NCBI GenBank assembly: GCA_041584015.1
Contig: JBFHES010000139.1
Span: 1-12,136 of the forward strand
Origin: JBFHES01 sp041584015
GTDB lineage: Bacteria > Bacteroidota > Bacteroidia > Bacteroidales > M50B96
DNA: 12,136 nt
Direction of reading: 5' to 3'
The position numbers were made by a program, and so were the translations under genes. Below the pieces are notes generated by a model, which did no database searches, had not been told where the DNA came from, and saw nothing but the letters and a program-made list of their open reading frames with translations. Position 1 is the first letter of the stretch, and each line of letters begins with the position of its first letter. Below, piece after piece: positions 6,786 to 12,136 of the stretch.

Positions 6786-7442
6786 TTAATTTGTAAGATT
6801 ACGCAATACGGAGAACGCTTGCTCTACTCTATTGTTTTTAACGATGAGCGAGAATTCATGCGTGGTTGAGATTACTTCATATACATTGATTCCTTCCCAA
6901 ATAATTCGACTAAAAATGTAATGATACAAGCCCGGGATTTCCTTATTCACCTTTGGTAAGCGCAAAGTAATTGATGAAAGTCCTTCGGTATGATTAATTA
7001 ACTTCTCATTTTGGAATAGCTCTTTAAAGTTTTCACTGAACGATTCCGAAAGGATAATTGTAGTTTCAAACACACCTTGCGAAATGGTATAGAAAATACT
7101 TTTAATCTGTGATATTTCTTTAATGAAAAGCGCCTGAGTCTCTACAAGAACTGCAGAGTTTTGATAGGTAAAAGAAACCAGATTTGAACGAACAGTAATA
7201 TCATCAATATCACAAATAACATCATTAATTTTGCGTGATAGATGCTCTCTCACCTTAGGTTCAAAGCGCTTAAGTGCCATTATTAAAGCACCTGTCTTAA
7301 TTTCCTTCTGAAGAATTTTTTCTACTTCAGGCTGAATGGTTCTCGCTAGCGAAGATAGATTGATAATACCTTCTGCCATGCCCTCGAGTAATAATGGGCG
7401 TTGTCTAATTATGCTTTCAATTGCTTGTGGTACAGATATCAT
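6786..7442 (-). CDS. Uncharacterised HTH/ACT-domain protein
   Basis: This 218-residue protein is soluble, with no signal peptide or membrane helix. Residues 1-65 are helical and include a winged-helix-like stretch (INLSSLARTIQPEVEKILQ, 27-45). Residues about 155-216 look like an ACT domain of the aspartokinase type, ending in WEGINVYEV-ISTTHEFSLIV and an alpha helix. The middle part, about 81-143, could be a second, more diverged ACT-like unit. ACT domains usually bind amino acids and regulate enzymes or transcription. No kinase or other enzyme motif is present, so it is not an aspartokinase despite the resemblance. A ligand-responsive regulator is an inference from the domain order. It is the first gene of a pair with the sixA-like gene and has a near-ideal promoter. 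Confidence 0.7.
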   Translation of the reverse strand: MISVPQAIESIIRQRPLLLEGMAEGIINLSSLARTIQPEVEKILQKEIKTGALIMALKRFEPKVREHLSRKINDVICDIDDITVRSNLVSFTYQNSAVLVETQALFIKEISQIKSIFYTISQGVFETTIILSESFSENFKELFQNEKLINHTEGLSSITLRLPKVNKEIPGLYHYIFSRIIWEGINVYEVISTTHEFSLIVKNNRVEQAFSVLRNLTN

Positions 7443-7478
7443 GTGTTCTTATTTTTGAGCCTAATAAATGTTACGTTC

Positions 7479-7493
7479 TTAACAACGTGTTAA
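7479..7493. promoter_or_regulatory. Inverted repeat in the leader of the HTH/ACT gene
   Basis: TTAACA and TGTTAA flank a 3-base centre (ACG). The site lies between the predicted transcription start (about 7507) and the ATG. Such a position would suit an autoregulatory operator if the encoded protein binds DNA. Six-base arms are short, so chance is not excluded. Confidence 0.3.
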
Positions 7494-7513
7494 AATAGCC
7501 ATTGCGATTGTCA

Positions 7514-7544
7514 CAAATATATAATTTTATACACTTAGAACAAA
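7514..7544 (-). promoter_or_regulatory. Consensus Bacteroidota promoter for the HTH/ACT-sixA pair
   Basis: On the minus strand, TTTG (7541-7544) is followed by exactly 19 bases and then TATATTTG (7514-7521). This is a full match to the -33/-7 pattern of the primary sigma factor in this phylum. The predicted start near 7507 gives a leader of about 65 bases. It is the best promoter match I found in the window. Confidence 0.75.
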
Positions 7545-7687
7545 CCTATGCCATAAAATTCACAGTTTGAGTAAACCTAGATAATAACGAATATTTTTGT
7601 TGAGAATTATACCCCTACTTATAACATGACATTATTTTCCTGTATAAAGGTTTAATTTTAGGCAGCTAACAAGAAATAACTTGTTGC

Positions 7688-8224
7688 TTAGCTTATTTTA
7701 AAAAAACTAAAGTGTACGGTTCCGTATTTTCTAAGTGAATGAAAATAGGGGTGTGATGAAAAGTTATACTGCTGTGGATGTTCCAGGATAAATAAGCCTT
7801 CAGGTGAAAGCATATTATTACTGCATACTAAATCAGGCAGATCAGCAAGCTTAGTCATTGCATATGGTGGATCAGCAAACACTAAATCGAACTGCTTTTT
7901 ATTACTAGGTATAAATCTAAACACATCAGATTTCTGAACCTTAATGTTAGAAAATCCTAAATCATCAATGGTATTCTTGATAAACTGTACGTATTTAAAG
8001 TTCATCTCCACAGCTAGTATACTTGCCGCTCCTCTCGATGCAAACTCGTAGCTTATGTTTCCACTTCCGGCAAACAGCTCCAAAACATTCAACTCGTCAA
8101 AATCAATGGTGTTTGTTAAAATATTGAACAGCCCCTCCTTGGCAATATCAGTTGTAGGCCTATCCGAAAAGAATTTTCCGGGACGAACAACCCTGCCCTT
8201 ATGTGTTCCGCTAACTATTCGCAT
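7688..8224 (-). CDS. rsmD: 16S rRNA (guanine(966)-N2)-methyltransferase RsmD
   Basis: The 178-residue protein is a Rossmann-fold SAM methyltransferase that methylates G966 (E. coli numbering) in the 30S subunit. Family marks are the N-terminal MRIVSGTHKGR, RPTTDIAKEGLF (22-33), the SAM-binding motif LELFAGSGNIS (48-58), acidic AVEMN (71-75) and the catalytic DPPY at 118-121. Its length is slightly below the E. coli enzyme, as is common in this phylum. The start overlaps the end of the DUF3822 gene by 10 bases, which points to translational coupling. It is the last gene of a three-gene minus-strand operon. The canonical N-terminus supports the ATG at 8224. Confidence 0.95.
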   Translation of the reverse strand: MRIVSGTHKGRVVRPGKFFSDRPTTDIAKEGLFNILTNTIDFDELNVLELFAGSGNISYEFASRGAASILAVEMNFKYVQFIKNTIDDLGFSNIKVQKSDVFRFIPSNKKQFDLVFADPPYAMTKLADLPDLVCSNNMLSPEGLFILEHPQQYNFSSHPYFHSLRKYGTVHFSFFKIS

Positions 8225-9075
8225 TTGTAAAGACTAAAGAGTGGACTGTATTTATTAAGTGATAGCGGCAAAAATGTATCTGAAAATTTAATATCATCCA
8301 ATACACGCCAGGTGTTTACCTTATCGAAATAACGCTCGAAATTTGCCAGCAACGATGGATACTCAAGAATGTTTCCAGCAATAAACAATTCGCCAGGCTT
8401 GCTTGATTTCTCAATCGGATCGCAAATATTTAGCACATGATAGATGATATCATTCTCGCCTGTGTAAGAGAAATTATTGTAGAGCTCTAATTCGTTGTTG
8501 CGAATTAAACATACATCTAAATTCCCCTGACTCACATTTATATAGATCGATGATGTTTTATTGCCTTTTGGTAGCATTAACGAATTATCGATTAATGGAT
8601 AACCATGGTGGAAGACTTTATAATTTTCGAATTGCCTTGAAAGCACCTTGTTTATACACTCTGGCATGGAAAAGACCAGCACATTATCTGTATTGTTTAA
8701 ACGATTCGAAAAGATATCCTGATTCTGAATAGATGGAAAGTTAAGGTAAAAAAGTTGTTGCAATCGACTACTATCGTATATAGAAAGCGGCACTAGTGTG
8801 GCGTTTTGCGTGTGATATAATATGCTAACCTTTTTAAATTGCCTCTTAAAGAGTGGCTCATTAATTAAGAAATCATAAAAATACTGACAATAATATTCAT
8901 AAGGCAAATCTTTGCTAAGTGCTTCAACCTTTTGCTCTCTGAATTTAATGTACTTGTTTCGCACAACGTCCCTTATACAAAAAGAAAATCCATCCGGCAC
9001 AAGCTGGATGGATAAATGATATAAGGATGTTAAATTATTGTCGAAGTATTTATCTGTAATATTTAAGTCACCCAT
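8215..9075 (-). CDS. DUF3822 family protein
   Basis: The 286-residue protein matches the Bacteroidota-specific DUF3822 pattern: an N-terminal ITDKYFDNNLTSLYHLSIQ followed by DGFSFCIRD and a lysine-rich turn. From family knowledge the fold resembles the actin/hexokinase-like ATPase superfamily. Consistent with this, the centre has ISxGN-type turns (VSQGNLDVCLI, 178-188) and a late GELFIAGN segment (about 227-234). I cannot confirm ATP-binding residues by eye. No function is established. The steady adjacency to rsmD in this phylum, and here the overlap of 10 bases, suggest a link to ribosome assembly or simply a stable operon. The upstream membrane-protein gene ends 13 bases before its start. 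Confidence 0.8.
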   Translation of the reverse strand: MGDLNITDKYFDNNLTSLYHLSIQLVPDGFSFCIRDVVRNKYIKFREQKVEALSKDLPYEYYCQYFYDFLINEPLFKRQFKKVSILYHTQNATLVPLSIYDSSRLQQLFYLNFPSIQNQDIFSNRLNNTDNVLVFSMPECINKVLSRQFENYKVFHHGYPLIDNSLMLPKGNKTSSIYINVSQGNLDVCLIRNNELELYNNFSYTGENDIIYHVLNICDPIEKSSKPGELFIAGNILEYPSLLANFERYFDKVNTWRVLDDIKFSDTFLPLSLNKYSPLFSLYKCE

Positions 9076-9088
9076 AAGTGCTTAGGGT

Positions 9089-9808
9089 CTATTCCCAGTT
9101 TCCTGCATTATTGTTGGCTTCCTGAACGTCTCCAACTTTTAAACCTTCATAAAGGTCGTTGGTTTGACGGTGCTCAATTAAGTTAATAATTAGCTGCTCG
9201 TTTAGGCCTACTAACCAAACTTCAAAAGGAGCTTTAGCTTCAAAAACCTTTACTTTAACATTCGATCCGGTTGTTATTTCATCAGCAGCCAATTCAAACT
9301 CAACATCATTTGAATATGGAATGTATCGCAATGAATCAATTGGAAATGAAGGCCCAAATAAGCTATCACGAACAGCTACCTTCAGTGTATCACGGATAAT
9401 AATTCCTTGTGCAACACCTTCTGACTCTGTCATTCCTGCTTCAATTAAGCTATCGGACAAACTACCAATTGCTCGAATCAATGGTAAAGAATCGTTCTTT
9501 AGAAAATAAATCAGCGTGTCAAAATTATTAGCGTACTGACCATTAATAGTTTTAAATGCAACCTGTGCATCTCTGATATTAATCAACTTGTTTTTTACCA
9601 CCTCATAGCGTGCCTGCTTTTGATTTTCAAAATCGATTGGAATCTCAATTCCATAATACAATCTGTAACCAAGAAGAATAATTAAAATTGGAAGTACTAT
9701 CTGTAAGACAATCTTCAATTTTGGAAACTTACCCAGTAGGTAATTGATTGAAAAACCCAGGGTAATTGCTAAAACGGCGATTAGAATGAAATTCCACATT
9801 TTATTCAA
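9089..9808 (-). CDS. Membrane-anchored protein of unknown function
   Basis: The 239-residue protein opens with two hydrophobic helices (about 5-25 and 31-49) separated by a short basic turn (GKFPKLK). A soluble domain of roughly 185 residues follows. The region QARYEVVKNKLINIRDAQVAFKT... resembles the helix-plus-loop of pseudopilin-like or periplasmic scaffold proteins, but there is no prepilin cleavage motif. The rest is acidic and probably beta-rich. I do not recognise a named family. It heads the operon with DUF3822 and rsmD. Met1 at 9808 and Met4 at 9799 are both possible starts; the first is chosen because it lies just behind a -7 box. Confidence 0.75.
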   Translation of the reverse strand: MNKMWNFILIAVLAITLGFSINYLLGKFPKLKIVLQIVLPILIILLGYRLYYGIEIPIDFENQKQARYEVVKNKLINIRDAQVAFKTINGQYANNFDTLIYFLKNDSLPLIRAIGSLSDSLIEAGMTESEGVAQGIIIRDTLKVAVRDSLFGPSFPIDSLRYIPYSNDVEFELAADEITTGSNVKVKVFEAKAPFEVWLVGLNEQLIINLIEHRQTNDLYEGLKVGDVQEANNNAGNWE

Positions 9809-9829
9809 AAATTTTATTTAGTTTGTGTG

Positions 9830-9837
9830 CAAAATTA
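9830..9837 (-). promoter_or_regulatory. -7 element for the membrane protein-DUF3822-rsmD operon
   Basis: TAATTTTG on the minus strand matches TANNTTTG exactly, 21 bases from the ATG. The -33 position is poor: the nearest TTTG (9864-9867) is 26 bases away instead of about 19. The element lies in the 76-base divergent gap shared with the helicase gene. Confidence 0.4.
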
Positions 9838-9884
9838 ATCTTTTTTTTAAATCCAGTCTTGTACAAAAGCTATTTAAAAGCATA

Positions 9885-11312
9885 ATGTTAATATCTCATA
9901 TTCAAAATCACTTAAACAACTTTTTAGGCCACCAGCCTACCAAAACTCAATCAATTTTGATTGAAAAAATGGCTGCCTTTATTGTTGATTATAATAAGTC
10001 TCAGGTGTTTCTAATTAATGGATTTGCTGGTACCGGAAAAACAACAATGATCCATGCCTTAATAGAAACCCTTCGATTATTTAAAATTAACACCATATTA
10101 ATAGCACCAACCGGCCGAGCCGCTAAAGTGATTTCGCATTATACGGGACAGAAGGCATACACAATCCACAAAAAAATTTACCGGCAAAAAACAGCTAAAG
10201 ATGGTTTTGGACATTTTGAGCTAAACAAGAACCTATATGCCAATACATTATTTATTGTTGATGAATCATCGATGATTTCGAATTATAGTAATTCTGCCAA
10301 TATTTTTGGCTCTGGAAGATTACTGGACGATTTAACCGAATACGTTTTTAACAACAAACAGTGTCGCTTAGTGCTTATTGGTGATGAAGCCCAGCTGCCA
10401 CCGGTAGGATTAGATATTAGTCCGGCACTTGACAAAGAACATCTTTCGACATATGGCTTGGACATAGAGCAAGCAACATTAACCGATGTAGTTAGACAAG
10501 CTGAAGGATCTGGCATTTTGTTTAATGCGACAAAAATCCGACAACAAATTGAAACGAATGTATTTGATTATCCAAAGTTTAAGACCGATTCATTCACTGA
10601 TGTGATAAGGCTCTCAGGAGATGAACTAATTGATCAGATAAATGACTCTTATGATCGCACTGGCATTGAAGATACCATGATCGTATGCCGATCGAACAAA
10701 CGCGCGAACATCTATAATGAAGGAATTAGACAACGAATACTTTGGCGTGAGGAAGAACTTTCAGCAGGTGACCTGTTAATGGTAGTAAAGAACAACTATT
10801 TTTGGTTAGAAGAGGAAGAAAATGCCGATGTAAGTTTCATCGCAAATGGCGATATTGTCGAAATTCTAAAGGTCAGGCGCTACGAAGAACGCTATGGCTT
10901 TCGCTTTGCCGACCTCACCGTAAGAATGCTCGACTACGATAATTTAGAATTGGATGTAAAGGTGTTAATGGATTCCATTGGAGCTGAATCGGCCTCCCTT
11001 ACTTCTGAAGATAACAAAAAACTATTCTATGGTGTTCTGGAAGATTATGAAGACATCTCCGGAAAAGCCAAGCGATTTAAAAAGGTAAAAGAAGATCCCT
11101 TCTTTAATGCCTTGCAGGTAAAGTTTGGCTACGCTATAACCTGTCATAAAGCACAGGGTGGACAATGGAAACATGTTTACCTTGATCAAGGTTATCTGCC
11201 TGACGAAACACTTTCGAAAGAATACCTTAGGTGGTTGTATACAGGTTTTACCAGAGCAAGCGAAAAGATTTTTTTGGTTAATTTTAAGAAAGAATTTTTC
11301 AATGAGGAATAA
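9885..11312 (+). CDS. RecD-like SF1B ATP-dependent DNA helicase
   Basis: From the ATG at 9885 the protein has 475 residues. In this numbering it shows Walker A GFAGTGKT (46-53, Lys52), motif Ia APTGRAAK (74-81), Walker B IVDESSM (124-130), motif III LIGDEAQLPPVG (164-175) and VVRQ. Near the end it has the UvrD_C-like YAITCHKAQGGQW (415-427) and motif VI YTGFTRA (452-458). This is a complete SF1B core, related to RecD and RecD2, without the long N-terminal region of RecD2. It likely unwinds DNA 5' to 3' in repair or recombination. No RecB or RecC partner is nearby, so it probably acts alone. The frame is also open back to a GTG at 9825, but those 20 residues (CKINLFF...) look like spacer and overlap the divergent promoter. 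The ATG is the better start. Confidence 0.9.
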   Translation: MLISHIQNHLNNFLGHQPTKTQSILIEKMAAFIVDYNKSQVFLINGFAGTGKTTMIHALIETLRLFKINTILIAPTGRAAKVISHYTGQKAYTIHKKIYRQKTAKDGFGHFELNKNLYANTLFIVDESSMISNYSNSANIFGSGRLLDDLTEYVFNNKQCRLVLIGDEAQLPPVGLDISPALDKEHLSTYGLDIEQATLTDVVRQAEGSGILFNATKIRQQIETNVFDYPKFKTDSFTDVIRLSGDELIDQINDSYDRTGIEDTMIVCRSNKRANIYNEGIRQRILWREEELSAGDLLMVVKNNYFWLEEEENADVSFIANGDIVEILKVRRYEERYGFRFADLTVRMLDYDNLELDVKVLMDSIGAESASLTSEDNKKLFYGVLEDYEDISGKAKRFKKVKEDPFFNALQVKFGYAITCHKAQGGQWKHVYLDQGYLPDETLSKEYLRWLYTGFTRASEKIFLVNFKKEFFNEE

Positions 11313-11383
11313 GAAAATCAACCTTAGAAATAATAGCCATTTAGGTTTGAGCAATTGGACAATGGTCCATGATTTATTATCGG

Positions 11384-11411
11384 TTTCTAAATTTATAGTT
11401 AAATTTAGAAA
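11384..11411. terminator. 12-bp perfect AT-rich hairpin after the helicase gene
   Basis: TTTCTAAATTTA (11384-11395) and TAAATTTAGAAA (11400-11411) pair completely around the 4-base loop TAGT. It lies 71 bases past the helicase stop. The stem has only two G-C pairs and lacks a T-tract, so it is an untypical terminator. A transcript-end stabiliser or a protein-binding dyad are alternatives. Confidence 0.4.
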
Positions 11412-11451
11412 TTAGATGAAATTTCAAGCAACCATTGAGGGGGGCATCTTG

Positions 11452-11466
11452 TCATCAACTTGATGA
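11452..11466. repeat. 15-base dyad upstream of the secreted-protein gene
   Basis: TCATCAA and TTGATGA flank a single C. It lies about 60 bases before the -7 element of the downstream gene, a plausible place for an activator or repressor site. Further GTTGAT and ATCAAC copies overlap it, so several pairings are possible. Confidence 0.3.
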
Positions 11467-11524
11467 TGTTGATAAATTCATGGCTTTAAATACTGCAAAT
11501 ACCTGCTTAATAAAGAGAAACTAA

Positions 11525-11532
11525 TATATTTG
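11525..11532 (+). promoter_or_regulatory. -7 element of the secreted-protein gene
   Basis: TATATTTG fully matches TANNTTTG, 32 bases before the ATG. The -33 position 19 bases upstream reads CCTG, a weak match. The leader between them is almost pure A/T, a feature of well-translated genes in this phylum. Confidence 0.55.
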
Positions 11533-11564
11533 CGAAAAAAATAATAAATTTTAAACTAAATATT

Positions 11565-12136
11565 ATGAGAAAAGGTTCTACATTCCTTAAATTTCTAGCT
11601 AGCACCATGCTGGTTTTCACGCTGTTTTCAGCTAACCTGAATGCCCAGGTATCCTGTGGTTGTGCCTGCGACTGGTACTATTGGAACACTGGTAGTAATG
11701 CTACAGTTCTGGTAAACGGTACTGTGTTAGTTGATGGTATTGATCCAACTACCTACGCTACTGAAGTATTCATCGGTGCTTTTTACGATTCATTAGGATT
11801 TGCCCGTAACGCAGGATATGTGCAATACTTGGGTGGCCTATCTCCTATTACTGTTTGGGGTGCTCAGGGTGCTGGTACGCTTGATGGATTTGCTTCAGGC
11901 GAAACGATGACTTATAAGTTATGTGTTGATGGTGTAATATATGATGGCGTAGTAACTTATGCTTTTGGCTCGCCAAACTATAGCACCAATGGACTTGCAA
12001 GTATTAACACTATTAATGCAACAAGTACTGCAAACCTTTCTGTAGCTGAATGGCTGGCCCCACAAGACGGTTGTGGTTTGAGCGCAGCTTCTACAGTAAC
12101 TTGTTCATTTTGGAATAGCGAGGCTGGTGTTATAAC
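11565..12136 (+). CDS. Secreted surface protein, 3' partial (possible type IX secretion cargo)
   Basis: The frame starts at ATG 11565 and runs open past the window end; 190 residues are visible. A classical signal peptide covers residues 1-27: basic MRKGSTFLK, hydrophobic core to Leu20, and a polar end with ANLNA then Gln28, typical of Bacteroidota exported proteins. The mature start has a cysteine cluster (Cys31, Cys33, Cys35) but no lipobox. The rest is rich in Gly, Thr, Asn, Ala and aromatics. Its layout (VFIGAFYDSLG, then ITVWGAQ, then DGFASGETMTYKL) is like repeat units seen in large surface proteins of the phylum that end in a type IX sorting domain. That C-terminal domain would be outside the window, so the secretion route is inference. 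Codons favour GGT, GCT and AAC more than in neighbouring genes, which suggests high expression. Confidence 0.85.
   Translation, partial: MRKGSTFLKFLASTMLVFTLFSANLNAQVSCGCACDWYYWNTGSNATVLVNGTVLVDGIDPTTYATEVFIGAFYDSLGFARNAGYVQYLGGLSPITVWGAQGAGTLDGFASGETMTYKLCVDGVIYDGVVTYAFGSPNYSTNGLASINTINATSTANLSVAEWLAPQDGCGLSAASTVTCSFWNSEAGVI

Larger units (their letters stand above)
11313..11564. other. 252-base intergenic region with several inverted repeats
   Basis: No gene is visible. It contains a 5-bp hairpin (TGGAC-AATG-GTCCA, 11356-11369) soon after the helicase stop, a 12-bp AT-rich hairpin at 11384-11411, a 15-base dyad (11452-11466), and the promoter of the next gene. Confidence 0.6.

Noticed and set aside
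7664..7693. Hairpin at the rsmD 3' end
   Set aside because: The best pairing is 10 bp but needs a 4-base bulge and has no T-tract after it, so it is too weak to call a terminator.
9825..9884. Upstream GTG start for the helicase
   Set aside because: The extra 20 residues look like translated spacer and overlap the divergent promoter; the ATG at 9885 gives a normal family N-terminus.
11022..11354. Antisense 110-residue frame in the helicase 3' end
   Set aside because: It lies inside a gene with clear helicase motifs and has a low-complexity composition typical of shadow frames.
1..12136. Mobile element, CRISPR array, tRNA/rRNA or defence system
   Set aside because: No transposase, integrase, direct-repeat array, tRNA-like cloverleaf or defence-gene motif was seen; the RecD-like helicase alone is a normal repair gene.

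Overview
The window reads as an ordinary chromosomal segment of a member of the Bacteroidota (probably class Bacteroidia; I cannot place it lower). The evidence is an AT-rich genome, near absence of Shine-Dalgarno sites, promoter-like TTTG-N19-TANNTTTG elements, a DUF3822 gene next to rsmD, a fused ribBA, and a final gene resembling the large secreted surface proteins of this phylum. No insertion sequence, integrase, CRISPR array, tRNA, rRNA or phage module is visible.

Layout. Bases 1-1540 hold the 3' part of a GAF-containing hybrid sensor histidine kinase whose start lies outside the window. It converges, with a 1-base gap, on a small low-molecular-weight phosphatase homologue (1542-1994, minus) that has lost its nucleophilic cysteine. 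A 261-base gap with two palindromes leads to an unrecognised 88-residue protein (2256-2522, plus). A terminator then separates it from a minus-strand two-gene electron-transfer operon (4705-2574): a NarI-like membrane cytochrome b/diferredoxin subunit followed by a CCG-domain Fe-S subunit. A 321-base divergent intergenic region follows, then ribBA (5027-6268, plus), which supplies both committed steps of riboflavin synthesis. Convergent to it is a minus-strand pair: an HTH/ACT-type protein of unknown role (7442-6786) and a SixA-like phosphohistidine phosphatase (6770-6276), behind a textbook Bacteroidota promoter.

A second minus-strand operon (9808-7688) encodes a two-helix membrane protein, a DUF3822 protein and RsmD, a 16S rRNA methyltransferase. 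Divergent from it is a RecD-like SF1B helicase (9885-11312, plus). The window ends inside a secreted protein gene starting at 11565, with a signal peptide, a cysteine cluster and a perfect -7 element upstream.

Functionally this is housekeeping and signalling content: phosphorelay parts (hybrid kinase, SixA-like phosphatase), flavin synthesis beside a likely flavoprotein-linked quinone reductase, ribosome modification and DNA repair. I see no strong case for a new multi-gene system. The best leads are the phosphatase homologue with an Asp in place of the catalytic Cys, the small glycine-zipper protein behind two palindromes, and the HTH/ACT-sixA pair.
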